A stretch of 64,000 nt of DNA, taken from NCBI GenBank assembly GCA_027214385.1, contig JAPVXR010000002.1, forward strand, positions 186,001-250,000. Direction: 5' to 3'. Source of the DNA: Cryomorphaceae bacterium 1068 (GTDB lineage: Bacteria > Bacteroidota > Bacteroidia > Flavobacteriales_D > Cryomorphaceae). The notes under the pieces are model-generated. The model saw nothing but the letters and a program-made list of their open reading frames with translations, was not told where the DNA came from and ran no database searches. The position numbers were made by a program, and so were the translations under genes. How positions within the stretch are numbered: the first letter of the stretch is position 1; each line of letters opens with the position of its first letter. This document shows positions 45,820 through 53,193 of this stretch, piece after piece.

Positions 45820-45849
45820 CAAAGGTATTACTTTGAAGGATTGAATCAA
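45820..45849 (-). promoter_or_regulatory. aspS promoter (TTG-N19-TACCTTTG)
   Basis: Reverse strand: TTG (45847-45849), 19 bases, exact TACCTTTG (45820-45827), 19 bases upstream of the aspS ATG. It lies back to back with the tadA promoter. Confidence 0.6.
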
Positions 45850-45854
45850 CGACA

Positions 45855-45885
45855 TTGGCGGGCTAGTTGGCTTGGTTTATATTTG
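45855..45885 (+). promoter_or_regulatory. tadA promoter (TTG-N20-TATATTTG)
   Basis: TTG (45855-45857), 20 bases, exact TATATTTG (45878-45885). This places transcription start near 45890, so the early frame opening at 45872 is not translated. Confidence 0.6.
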
Positions 45886-45889
45886 CCTT

Positions 45890-46345
45890 ATGGCAATGCA
45901 AACAAGTGGTGATGATTTCTTTATGAAGCAAGCGTTGAGAGAGGCTCAGTCGGCTTATGAAGAAAATGAAGTGCCCGTAGGGGCTGTAGTGGTTTGCAAT
46001 GACCGCATTATTGCGCGTGCCCACAATCTTACCGAAAGGTTGACCGATGTTACCGCTCACGCCGAGATGCAAGTGATTACTGCTGCCGCAGATTTCTTGG
46101 GTGGTAAGTACCTCAATCAATGCACACTTTATGTCTCTTTGGAACCATGCCCTATGTGCGCGGGTGCATTGGGTTGGGCTCAATTGAAGCGGTTGGTATT
46201 TGGAGCTTATGACGAACGAAAGGGTTATAGCCAGCTTTCTGAAAATCTGCTTCATCCCAAAACTGAAGTGAAGGGCGGTGTAATGGGAGATGACAGTGCC
46301 GAACTATTGCGTCGCTTTTTTCAAGAGAGAAGAAAAAAGTCATAG
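45890..46345 (+). CDS. tadA: tRNA-specific adenosine deaminase TadA
   Basis: A 151-residue zinc deaminase making inosine at the wobble base of tRNA-Arg. Zinc motif HAEMQVI and PCPMCAGALGWAQLKRLVFGA; catalytic Glu in HAE. In-frame ATGs exist at 45872, 45890, 45896 and 45923; the promoter at 45855-45885 excludes 45872, and residues before MKQALREAQ are usual for the family, so 45890 (or 45896) is preferred. The mRNA would be leaderless or nearly so. Confidence 0.95.
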   Translation: MAMQTSGDDFFMKQALREAQSAYEENEVPVGAVVVCNDRIIARAHNLTERLTDVTAHAEMQVITAAADFLGGKYLNQCTLYVSLEPCPMCAGALGWAQLKRLVFGAYDERKGYSQLSENLLHPKTEVKGGVMGDDSAELLRRFFQERRKKS

Positions 46346-46377
46346 ACTAAGACTATCATTTCGGAAGAATTTTCGAT

Positions 46378-46406
46378 TTGATCTAGCCGATCCCTTCTTA
46401 CCTTTG
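46378..46406 (+). promoter_or_regulatory. Promoter of the bacilliredoxin gene (TTG-N18-TACCTTTG)
   Basis: TTG at 46378-46380 and exact TACCTTTG at 46399-46406, spaced by 18 bases; ATG at 46427 follows 20 bases later. Confidence 0.6.
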
Positions 46407-46426
46407 TAGAAATAAAATTTCAAAAT

Positions 46427-46840
46427 ATGTACCCACCGGAATTAGTTGCACCAATGAAGGAAGACCTCACTCAAGCAGGTTTTTCTGAACTACATACGGC
46501 AGAAGAAGTTGATCAAGTACTTTCAGAGGCAGAAGGCACTACCTTGGTGGTAGTGAACTCTGTTTGCGGATGTGCTGCAGGGGCTGCTCGGCCAGGTATC
46601 AAAATGTCACTTGACGGATCCAAAAAGCCATCCAAATTAACGACTGTTTTTGCAGGGGTTGATCGCGAAGCTGTCGATCGAGCTCGTCAGTACTTTTTGC
46701 CTTACCCGCCATCATCACCTGCTATCGGTCTTTTTAAAGACGGTAAGTTGGTTCACTTTATCGAAAGACACCATATTGAAGGTCGTCCGGCTGAAATGAT
46801 TGCCGAAAACCTGAAGATGGCTTACGAGGAATACTGCTAA
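46427..46840 (+). CDS. BrxA/BrxB-family bacilliredoxin
   Basis: A 137-residue thioredoxin-fold protein of the YphP/YqiW (BrxA/B) family, with the CGC active site in VVVNSVCGCAAGAARPG and the Arg/Pro-rich LPYPPSSPAIGLF region. In Firmicutes these remove bacillithiol from proteins; many Bacteroidota keep homologues whether or not bacillithiol is made, so the thiol partner is uncertain. A terminator follows, then a second thiol-redox gene. Confidence 0.9.
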   Translation: MYPPELVAPMKEDLTQAGFSELHTAEEVDQVLSEAEGTTLVVVNSVCGCAAGAARPGIKMSLDGSKKPSKLTTVFAGVDREAVDRARQYFLPYPPSSPAIGLFKDGKLVHFIERHHIEGRPAEMIAENLKMAYEEYC

Positions 46841-46856
46841 TTGCAAATTATTAACG

Positions 46857-46889
46857 AAGCGGGAAATCATTATTGATCTCCCGCTTTTT
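46857..46889 (+). terminator. Intrinsic terminator after the bacilliredoxin gene
   Basis: GCGGGA (46859-46864) and TCCCGC (46879-46884) with inner pairs ATCA/TGAT, four-base loop, followed by TTTTTATTTT. Confidence 0.85.
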
Positions 46890-46910
46890 ATTTTGACTAA
46901 AATCACAACA

Positions 46911-47564
46911 ATGAAAAAGAATTTAAAATTGACTTTGGGACTACTTGCCTTGGCTGCTTTTGCCATTACAACAGCGTTTACTATTTCTGAAGGGAGAGAA
47001 GAAATCTTGGAAATCGGATCCAAGGCACCGAAAGTGGATATGCCGATGATGGATATCTCAGGCGACAAAGTAGCGCTGAAAGAGATTGCCGGTAGGAACG
47101 GGTTATTGGTGATTTTTAGCTGCAATACATGTCCTTTTGTAGTGGGAAATGGAAGCAAGAGCGAAGGATGGGAAGGACGATATCCCGGTCTTTATGATGC
47201 CGCTTCATCTGCTGGGATAGGAATGGTAATGGTTAACAGCAATGAGGCAAAGCGAGATGCAGGTGATAGCATGGATGATATGAAGCAGCGCTACAAGGAG
47301 CAAGGGTTGAAAGGACGCTACGTTCTCGATAAAAAACATGTTTTGGCAGATGCTTTCGGGGCATTGACTACACCACATGTATTCCTCTTTGATGCAAACA
47401 TGAAGTTGATTTACAAAGGTGCCATTGATGATTCAGTTGATAGCGCTGAAGATGTAAAAGAACCTTATCTGTTGAATGCTATCAAAATGCACGTGTCTGG
47501 TGGAAAGGTTGACCCTAACAGTACCAAGCAGTTGGGTTGCAGTATCAAACGCGTTAAAGCCTAG
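46911..47564 (+). CDS. Exported thioredoxin-like redoxin (AhpC/TSA family)
   Basis: A 217-residue thioredoxin-fold protein with an N-terminal hydrophobic signal or anchor (KLTLGLLALAAFAITTAF). The redox site is CNTCPFVVGN (Cys-x-x-Cys), with FLFDANMKLIYKGAIDDS near the C-terminus, as in the PRX-like 'thioredoxin family' redoxins of Bacteroidota. It probably handles periplasmic thiol chemistry. An earlier in-frame start at 46893 adds six non-signal residues; ATG 46911 chosen. Terminators lie on both sides. Confidence 0.88.
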   Translation: MKKNLKLTLGLLALAAFAITTAFTISEGREEILEIGSKAPKVDMPMMDISGDKVALKEIAGRNGLLVIFSCNTCPFVVGNGSKSEGWEGRYPGLYDAASSAGIGMVMVNSNEAKRDAGDSMDDMKQRYKEQGLKGRYVLDKKHVLADAFGALTTPHVFLFDANMKLIYKGAIDDSVDSAEDVKEPYLLNAIKMHVSGGKVDPNSTKQLGCSIKRVKA

Positions 47565-47587
47565 AACTTCTTCTATTAAGTGAATTG

Positions 47588-47623
47588 CAAAAGGTGTCCG
47601 ACTGAGTTGGATACCTTTTTTTT
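47588..47623 (+). terminator. Intrinsic terminator after the redoxin gene
   Basis: AAAAGGTGTCCGAC pairs with GTTGGATACCTTTT (two G-U pairs), loop TGA, followed by a run of T; it separates the redoxin gene from purD. Confidence 0.85.
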
Positions 47624-47654
47624 GTTCTTTTGAAGAGTGAAAATCAAAAATACT

Positions 47655-48935
47655 ATGAAAGTCTTAATCCTTGGTTCAGGTGGCCGCGAACACGCATTAG
47701 CCAAAAAGATTTCCAAGAGTCCGCTCTGCGAAAAGGTTTTCGTGGCTCCCGGAAATGGCGGAAGTCAGGCCGTAGCTGAGAATGTTAAAATAGATATCAG
47801 CGATTTCTATTCGATAGCCGAAAAGGTAGCAGATCTCGGAATACATATGCTGGTGGTTGGGCCCGAAGCTCCATTGGTAGAGGGAATCCGCGAATACTTT
47901 GAAGGATCAGGCGAGTTTAGCAACCTTATGATTATTGGTCCCGGAAAAGAAGGTGCTATGCTGGAAGGGAGTAAGGATTTTGCCAAGGATTTTATGAAGA
48001 GGCACGCTATCCCAACTGCACCGTACGCCACATTTGGAAGAGGTGAGGTCAAAGAAGCCCAAGATTTCATCGACAAGACAAATGCACCATACGTACTCAA
48101 AGCAGATGGTCTGGCAGGAGGAAAAGGAGTGCTCATATTGCCAAACAAGGAGGAAGCACAACACGAGATCAAACTGATGCTCGATGATGGGAAGTTTGGA
48201 GCGGCATCGGACAAAGTGGTCATCGAGAACTTTTTGGACGGAATAGAGATGTCGGCTTTTGCCCTAACCGATGGTAAGAATTATCTCATGTTGCCTTATG
48301 CGAAGGATTATAAGCGAATCGGCGAGGGCGATACCGGATTGAATACTGGTGGAATGGGCGCCGTGAGTCCGGTGCCATTTGCAGACGACGAACTGTTAAA
48401 GAAAATTGAAGAAAGAGTAGTGGCTCCTACTGTTCTCGGGCTGGAAAGAGATAATATTCCATATGTAGGCTTTTTATTTTTTGGATTGATGATCGTCGAT
48501 GGAGATCCCTTTGTGATTGAGTACAATGTAAGAATGGGTGATCCGGAGACAGAAGTCGTCCTTCCGCGAATAACAAGTGATTTATTGTCCCATCTCAAAG
48601 CTGCCGCTCAAAGAAGTCTGGAGTATGACCAGCTCGAAAAGGACGAGCGGTTTGCTACGACGGTCATGTTGGTCTCAGGTGGATATCCTGAGAGCTATCA
48701 GAAAGGAATGGCTATAAAAATGGATGGCGAAGTAGCTCAAGATCAGATTCTGTTTCACGCGGGAACAAAATCAGAAGGGGACCAACTCACGACCTCAGGT
48801 GGTCGGGTACTCGCTTGTACCGCATATGGCAATGACCTTGAATCAGCACTAACCAAATCGTACGACTTGGCTGACAGAATTCACTTTCAAGGAAAATATC
48901 TCCGAAGAGATATTGGAAAAGACTTACTTATTTAA
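47655..48935 (+). CDS. purD: Phosphoribosylamine-glycine ligase
   Basis: A 426-residue ATP-grasp enzyme making glycinamide ribonucleotide, step 2 of purine synthesis. It opens MKVLILGSGGREHALAKKI, with GPEAPLVEGI, YVLKADGLAGGKGV, GLNTGGMGAVSPVP and FIEYNVRMGDPETE-type motifs (here VIEYNVRMGDPETEVVLPR). A GTG six codons earlier (47637) lies in frame but is unlikely. Its end overlaps the convergent DUF6341 gene by 8 bases; the purD-DUF6341-DUF6427 neighbourhood is typical of Flavobacteriia. Confidence 0.96.
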   Translation: MKVLILGSGGREHALAKKISKSPLCEKVFVAPGNGGSQAVAENVKIDISDFYSIAEKVADLGIHMLVVGPEAPLVEGIREYFEGSGEFSNLMIIGPGKEGAMLEGSKDFAKDFMKRHAIPTAPYATFGRGEVKEAQDFIDKTNAPYVLKADGLAGGKGVLILPNKEEAQHEIKLMLDDGKFGAASDKVVIENFLDGIEMSAFALTDGKNYLMLPYAKDYKRIGEGDTGLNTGGMGAVSPVPFADDELLKKIEERVVAPTVLGLERDNIPYVGFLFFGLMIVDGDPFVIEYNVRMGDPETEVVLPRITSDLLSHLKAAAQRSLEYDQLEKDERFATTVMLVSGGYPESYQKGMAIKMDGEVAQDQILFHAGTKSEGDQLTTSGGRVLACTAYGNDLESALTKSYDLADRIHFQGKYLRRDIGKDLLI

Positions 48936-49128
48936 TCTGACCCGGAGTGTTGTCAGCTTGAGTATTGTACTTCTTTTGAAGTATCAACCAATAGAACAGA
49001 CCAACGAACCCAATTGCTAAAAAGATATAATTGGGGTTAATGATATCCGGAAGCTCTCCGATTGGAACAAGTATCTCGTCAAAAGTCCATTTAATAAGTG
49101 CTGCTATGGGTCCTACTATTTCCTGCAT
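48928..49128 (-). CDS. Small DUF6341-type membrane protein
   Basis: A 66-residue protein, MQEIVGPIAALIKWTFDEI... with an amphipathic N-terminal part, a short loop and one TM helix (YIFLAIGFVGLFYWLILQ), and a short charged tail. This matches the small DUF6341-type proteins found next to purD and DUF6427 in Flavobacteriia. An exact reverse-strand promoter box at 49147-49154 overlaps a longer frame starting at 49149 and therefore supports the ATG at 49128. Function unknown; localisation inner membrane. Confidence 0.75.
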   Translation of the reverse strand: MQEIVGPIAALIKWTFDEILVPIGELPDIINPNYIFLAIGFVGLFYWLILQKKYNTQADNTPGQIK

Positions 49129-49146
49129 GTTGCTAGTTTTCGATTG

Positions 49147-49154
49147 CAAAAATA
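49147..49154 (-). promoter_or_regulatory. -7 box (TATTTTTG) of the DUF6341-type gene
   Basis: Exact TAnnTTTG on the reverse strand, 18 bases upstream of the ATG at 49128. For the divergent DUF6427-type gene only a one-mismatch TATTTTAG at 49182-49189 is seen. Confidence 0.4.
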
Positions 49155-49195
49155 AAGATTAATTGAACATCTTGAAAACACTATTTTAGCGATTC

Positions 49196-50188
49196 ATGGT
49201 TTACTCCGCTTTTGGATCAAACAGACCTATAGTTCTATCGTTTTTGATAGCTCCTGCAATCGCCTTGGTTGTTGCAGCTGCTTATTCCGTCACGGCCGGA
49301 GAGTATGGCTTGGGAGGCCCTGCTACCGATCTTCTTTTTGATCTATTCAGAGACATGCCTGTTTGGCGCCGATCACTTGGAATGGTTTTGATTTTGAGCA
49401 ATGCCGTACTTTTAAACAACATCTTTAATAAGCACGATTTTTCTTCATCGGAAAATTACTTTCCAGCTCTGGTATTTGTTAGTCTTTCAGCCGTAGATTT
49501 TCGCAACATTGACCTGCATCCTATCCTGTTTTCAAGCTTGTTCATGCTTTTTGCACTTCGACGATTGCTTACGGTTTATAGAGCAGAATCTGCTCTGAGC
49601 ATAGGCTTCGACTCGACACTCTTTCTATCACTGGCCATTTTCTTTTTTCCACCTGCAGTTTTTTTACTTCCGCTTACTTGGCTTGTTTTTCTTCAAGTTC
49701 GCCCCTTCAGTCTTAGAGAATGGCTTGTCCCTGTTACGGCTATTACAGCAGCTGTAATTTATGCTTTCAGCTTTTATTTCATCGGAGGATACACCTTCGA
49801 TGCGAGTGAATACCTCATCTTCAGTGGAAACTCATTTGTCTTACCTGAAGAGGATGGGAGAGTCGGAGTGCTATTCATGATTGCATTATTTTTTGTGCTG
49901 TCTATACTTGGCTTAGTAGGATTCTTCACTGATATTGCCAAGTCAACTTTGCGGAAAAAGAGTACCAAGTACATTTTTCTTTGGGCATTTTTTTTAATGG
50001 TTCTGGAATACTTATACGTTTCATTCCTGGATATCCGACAATCCGGTAATTGGCTGATTTTCGCAGTACCTGTCTCCGTCTTTATGTCAGTATACTTTTC
50101 CGGAAAAGGTAAGCGACCGCTGATTAAAATAATCCTCTTTTATATTTGGCTTATTGCTTGCGCATCCTTCATGGTATTCGCCAATTAA
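49196..50188 (+). CDS. DUF6427-type polytopic membrane protein
   Basis: A 330-residue inner-membrane protein with about nine TM helices and few charged loops, matching the DUF6427 family (YSAFGSNRPIVLSFLI start, SLREWLVPVTAITAAVIYAF core). This family is fixed beside purD/DUF6341 in Flavobacteriia and has no established function; a link to cell envelope or nucleotide sugar handling would be guesswork. The divergent DUF6341-type gene is 67 bases away. purQ follows after 44 bases. Confidence 0.8.
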   Translation: MVYSAFGSNRPIVLSFLIAPAIALVVAAAYSVTAGEYGLGGPATDLLFDLFRDMPVWRRSLGMVLILSNAVLLNNIFNKHDFSSSENYFPALVFVSLSAVDFRNIDLHPILFSSLFMLFALRRLLTVYRAESALSIGFDSTLFLSLAIFFFPPAVFLLPLTWLVFLQVRPFSLREWLVPVTAITAAVIYAFSFYFIGGYTFDASEYLIFSGNSFVLPEEDGRVGVLFMIALFFVLSILGLVGFFTDIAKSTLRKKSTKYIFLWAFFLMVLEYLYVSFLDIRQSGNWLIFAVPVSVFMSVYFSGKGKRPLIKIILFYIWLIACASFMVFAN

Positions 50189-50203
50189 TCCATGATATTC
50201 TCT

Positions 50204-50211
50204 TAACTTTG
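50204..50211 (+). promoter_or_regulatory. -7 box (TAACTTTG) of purQ
   Basis: Exact TAnnTTTG match 21 bases before the purQ ATG; no clear TTG at the usual distance. Confidence 0.4.
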
Positions 50212-50232
50212 GGACTCATTTAAACCGTAAAA

Positions 50233-50928
50233 ATGAAGTTTGGAGTCATCATCTTCCCTGGGTCTAATTGCGACCACGATTTGATTTATGTTCTTAGAGA
50301 CATACTTGGTCATGAAGTAGTAGAGCTTTGGCATAAAGACCGCGATCTAAAGGGGGTTGATTTCGTTATGGTTCCAGGCGGTTTTTCTTATGGAGACTAC
50401 TTGCGTTCAGGTGCTATTGCAAGGTTTTCCCCAGTTATGGAAAGTGTGATTGAGCACTGCAATAACGGTGGTTACGCCATGGGTATTTGCAATGGGTTTC
50501 AAATTTTGTGTGAGGCCGGCTTATTGCCAGGAACCTTACTGCACAATACAGATCACAAGTTTATTTGCAAGAATCTCTTCATCAAACCGGCTACTAGTAG
50601 CACGATTGTGACTTCAGGATTAAATTCAGATGAGGTTTTAAAAATTCCTATTGCGCATGGAGAAGGAAGGTATTACGCACCTGATGAGGTTTTAAAAAAG
50701 CTGAATGAAAATCAGCAGGTCATCTTCCGCTATTGCGATAAGGATGGTCATTTTAATAGCAAGTCCAATCCAAATGGTTCGCTTGAGAATATTGCAGGTG
50801 TAGCCAATGAGAACAAGAACGTTTTCGGTATGATGCCTCACCCCGAAAGAGCTGCAGATGAGTTACTTGGGAATGAAGACGGGCGATTGATTTTTGAATC
50901 CATCTTGAACTCAGTTATCCCCGCCTAA
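50233..50928 (+). CDS. purQ: Phosphoribosylformylglycinamidine synthase glutaminase subunit PurQ
   Basis: A 231-residue class I glutamine amidotransferase. The nucleophile Cys is in AMGICNGFQILCEAGLLPG, and the catalytic His/Glu in MMPHPERAADELLG. It supplies ammonia to PurL in purine synthesis, so the enzyme is of the split (PurS/L/Q) type; purS and purL are not in this window. Downstream lies a 337-base stretch with a structured RNA candidate and a small ORF with a strong Shine-Dalgarno. Confidence 0.95.
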   Translation: MKFGVIIFPGSNCDHDLIYVLRDILGHEVVELWHKDRDLKGVDFVMVPGGFSYGDYLRSGAIARFSPVMESVIEHCNNGGYAMGICNGFQILCEAGLLPGTLLHNTDHKFICKNLFIKPATSSTIVTSGLNSDEVLKIPIAHGEGRYYAPDEVLKKLNENQQVIFRYCDKDGHFNSKSNPNGSLENIAGVANENKNVFGMMPHPERAADELLGNEDGRLIFESILNSVIPA

Positions 50929-50936
50929 ACTTTTTC

Positions 50937-51078
50937 GACACTACTTCTGTTAATAAACCTGGAAATTTTGATTTCAATTATCAAAATTTTCTTTGTTACT
51001 TGAACTCAAATCCAAGAAAAGCTTGGTGATTTGGGAATCGAAATCATAAGATAATTGAGGACGATCCCAAGTAGTGTT
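50937..51078 (+). ncRNA. Candidate structured RNA element (multi-stem junction) after purQ
   Basis: Inverted repeats are nested in one 140-base block. Closing stem: ACACTACTT (50938-50946) with AAGTAGTGT (51069-51077), 9 bp perfect. Inside it: AAATTTTGAT (50963-50972) with ATCAAAATTT (50980-50989), 10 bp perfect; CAAATC+CAAG (51007-51016) with CTTG+GATTTG (51022-51033) with a two-base bulge; and GGGAATCG (51033-51040) with CGATCCC (51062-51068) with one bulged A. Together they can fold as a four-way junction. No ORF covers the block. The first stem, AT-only and followed by T-rich sequence, might instead be the purQ terminator. Confidence 0.5.
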
Positions 51079-51088
51079 AAACTAAACA

Positions 51089-51098
51089 AAAGGAGGTG
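51089..51098 (+). promoter_or_regulatory. Perfect extended Shine-Dalgarno sequence (AAAGGAGGTG)
   Basis: AAAGGAGGTG is the full 10-base complement of the conserved 16S rRNA 3' tail CACCTCCTTT. Its GGAGG core ends 7 bases before the ATG at 51104, the ideal spacing. I noticed no comparable ribosome binding site elsewhere in the window. ACCTCC at 51149-51154 can pair with GGAGGT (51092-51097) and could mask it. Confidence 0.7.
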
Positions 51099-51103
51099 TT
51101 CAG

Positions 51104-51169
51104 ATGTCTGACTATTCGAAACCGGAAGCAGGAATTTGTTTCACAGAGACCTCCAATTTTTGGGGGTAG
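51104..51169 (+). CDS. 21-residue small ORF behind a perfect Shine-Dalgarno
   Basis: The ORF reads MSDYSKPEAG then ICFTETSNFWG and a TAG stop. It contains one Cys, is slightly acidic and has an aromatic Phe-Trp-Gly end; no signal peptide or TM helix, and I recognise no family. Its start is set by AAAGGAGGTG 5 bases upstream. The ORF's own 3' part holds ACCTCC, able to pair with the Shine-Dalgarno and close a hairpin around the coding region. Downstream are a 7-bp stem (AGCTTCT 51168-51174 / AGAAGCT 51180-51186) and a terminator (51233-51264). It may be a small protein, a peptide precursor or a regulatory leader peptide; peptide synthesis is unproved. Confidence 0.5.
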   Translation: MSDYSKPEAGICFTETSNFWG

Positions 51170-51232
51170 CTTCTGAGAAAGAAGCTCCTACGGGATCTGA
51201 GTAAAATTACTGCGGATCGGTACGAAAATATA

Positions 51233-51270
51233 AAAGAGGCTGTCTCGCAAGAGTCAGCCTCTTTCTCATT
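51233..51270. terminator. Bidirectional terminator between the small ORF region and the TPR gene
   Basis: AAAGAGGCTG (51233-51242) pairs perfectly with CAGCCTCTTT (51255-51264), inner TCTC/GAG(T) pairs extend it, and T-rich tracts flank both sides. It ends the reverse-strand TPR gene (stop at 51266) and any forward transcript from the 50.9-51.2 kb region. Confidence 0.82.
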
Positions 51271-52540
51271 TTAAACCTCGACAGAAATAAGGAAGTTTCT
51301 CTTGTGCTTTATCGTACCCCATTTTTGCACTTATTTCTAAATCTTCACAGCCTGCTTGATCTTTGTAAGTCAAAAGCTTGGTAATGCCTCTATTGTGGTA
51401 AGCTTCTGCATATTCAGGATCGAGTTGAATAGCCTGATCGTAATCTTCAAGTGCCGAGATGTATTTGCCGTAAAAGGCCTTCACGTTGCCTCTCATATTA
51501 TAAACCTCGGGGTCTTTGGGGCTCGACTCTACAGCGCGGTCAAAGTCGGGTAAACTTTCCGCATAACTCCCCAGCATGCTTTTGGAAAAACCACGATTGA
51601 AAAGAGCATCCGTGAAATCGCCTTCAATCGCAATGGCTTTTGAGTAATCATCAATAGCGTCTTCGATACGCCCCATTTTCTTGCTGGTAATGGCACGATT
51701 GAAGTATGCATTTGGAAAGTCCTGATTCAAAGCCAATGCAATGTTCAAGTCGCTGTTTGCCTCTTCAATTTGACCTAATTTCTTTTTGGCTACACTTCTG
51801 TTGTAATAACCGATGGCGAACGTGGGCTCCAAATCAATGGCCTTGCTAAAAGCGGCTATAGCTCTGTCAATTTCGTCATACTTCAGATGGATTAAACCCT
51901 TAATATCATAAACCAAAGGAGATCGTGGAGCCAGTTTTTTCGCTTCCTCCACATCTGCTTCAGCGGAAAGTCTATCACCCACCCGCAAGTAAGTGATGGC
52001 ACGTTTCAGGTATGCAAGCGTGTCTTGTGGATTTAGTTCAATGATGAATGTGAAGTCTTCGATGGCCCTATCGTAGTCGCCACCCTCGAGCCCTGCCAAT
52101 GCGCGTGAGTCAAGCAGATAGTCGTCATACGGACTTAACTCCAAAGCTTTGTCTAAATCACCGATGGCCTCTTTGTAGTCGCTTTGTAAGAGCCTCAATC
52201 TGGCGCGCTTGTCGTAATAAACATCGCTGTACGGATTGATGTCGATAGCCTTGTTGTAGTCTTCCAGCGACTCTTGATAACGCCCCATTTGCTGAAGCAT
52301 AAGTGCACGTTTCATATAGGCCTCCGCATAATTTGGGTCGACTGTTATCGCATTTGTGTATTCTTGATAAGCATTGTTGAAGTTTCCGCCTCTTTTGGCC
52401 ATTTCAGCTTTTTGCATGTATTGGAAGGCTTCTTTCCTATTTTGTGTGTAAATGTTTTGAGCGCTTACTGCATTTGTAAAACCAGTAAAAACAAGCATTA
52501 CAACTATCCATCGCGCGATTTTTGACTTCAGCTTTCTCAT
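51266..52540 (-). CDS. Exported TPR-repeat protein
   Basis: A 424-residue protein with a signal peptide or anchor (IARWIVVMLVFTGFTNAVSAQ) and about eleven tetratricopeptide repeats in tandem, each close to YNRSVAKKKLGQIEEANSDL-type 34-residue units (for example AYMKRALMLQQMGRYQESLEDY). TPR arrays mediate protein-protein contact; location is the periplasm. The C-terminus after the last repeat has two Cys (CEDLEISAKMGYDKAQEKLPYFC). Partner unknown. Divergent from udk. Confidence 0.9.
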   Translation of the reverse strand: MRKLKSKIARWIVVMLVFTGFTNAVSAQNIYTQNRKEAFQYMQKAEMAKRGGNFNNAYQEYTNAITVDPNYAEAYMKRALMLQQMGRYQESLEDYNKAIDINPYSDVYYDKRARLRLLQSDYKEAIGDLDKALELSPYDDYLLDSRALAGLEGGDYDRAIEDFTFIIELNPQDTLAYLKRAITYLRVGDRLSAEADVEEAKKLAPRSPLVYDIKGLIHLKYDEIDRAIAAFSKAIDLEPTFAIGYYNRSVAKKKLGQIEEANSDLNIALALNQDFPNAYFNRAITSKKMGRIEDAIDDYSKAIAIEGDFTDALFNRGFSKSMLGSYAESLPDFDRAVESSPKDPEVYNMRGNVKAFYGKYISALEDYDQAIQLDPEYAEAYHNRGITKLLTYKDQAGCEDLEISAKMGYDKAQEKLPYFCRGLK

Positions 52541-52554
52541 GGCCTTAAATTACA

Positions 52555-52562
52555 TATTTTTG
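52555..52562 (+). promoter_or_regulatory. -7 box (TATTTTTG) of udk
   Basis: Exact TAnnTTTG match 9 bases before the udk ATG at 52572; implies a very short mRNA leader. Confidence 0.45.
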
Positions 52563-52571
52563 TCGGCCTGA

Positions 52572-53192
52572 ATGGAGATCAAATCACCATATGTAGTTGG
52601 AGTGGCCGGAGGAAGCGCTTCAGGTAAAACATCCATCTTGAACGATCTCATGAATCACTTTGAGCCCAGTCAGGTTGCTTTGATCTCTCAGGACAATTAT
52701 TATTACGAGCGCGAACGTCAATTTCAAGATGTTAACGGCGAAATTAACTTTGATCTTCCTACTGCCATCGATCGGGAAAGCCTTAATCAGGATGTTGCAG
52801 ATTTAATAGATGGAAAGATCGTGGTCAAGAAGGAGTACACCTTCAACAATCCGTCTGCTGACCCCAAAATGGTTTCAATAGAACCGGCCCCCATCTTAAT
52901 TATTGAAGGGTTATTCGTTTTCCACTATATGGAACTGGCAGCTAAAATGAATTTAAAAGTCTATGTTGATGCACTCGAAGAAGTCAAGCTAAAACGCAGA
53001 ATAATCAGAGACTTAACTGAGCGTGGCTATCCCGAAAGCGACGTGCGATATAGGTGGAAAAACCACGTGATGCCTTCCTACCACAATTACCTAAAGCCTC
53101 ACAAGAAGCACTGCGATATTATCGTCAACAATAACTCTTCCTACCAAAACGGATTGATGGTTTTGGTAAACCACTTGAAGGCAACTCTTTAA
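52572..53192 (+). CDS. udk: Uridine kinase
   Basis: A 206-residue P-loop kinase phosphorylating uridine and cytidine for pyrimidine salvage. Walker A GVAGGSASGKTSIL at the N-terminus, ISQDNYYYERE (substrate), FDLPTAIDRE, ILIIEGLFVFH and RIIRDLTERGYPESDV. Length typical. It converges with sucB with only 1 base between stops. Confidence 0.96.
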   Translation: MEIKSPYVVGVAGGSASGKTSILNDLMNHFEPSQVALISQDNYYYERERQFQDVNGEINFDLPTAIDRESLNQDVADLIDGKIVVKKEYTFNNPSADPKMVSIEPAPILIIEGLFVFHYMELAAKMNLKVYVDALEEVKLKRRIIRDLTERGYPESDVRYRWKNHVMPSYHNYLKPHKKHCDIIVNNNSSYQNGLMVLVNHLKATL

Positions 53193-53193
53193 T

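Noticed and set aside
51089-51098. Remnant of a 16S rRNA 3' end on the reverse strand (CACCTCCTTT)
   Set aside because: Only the 10-base tail matches; upstream bases do not fit the conserved 16S helix 45, and the forward reading places it exactly as a ribosome binding site.
50937-51264. tmRNA or 6S RNA in the purQ-TPR gap
   Set aside because: No tRNA-like ends or tag sequence ending in Ala-Ala, and no long central bubble hairpin of the 6S type.
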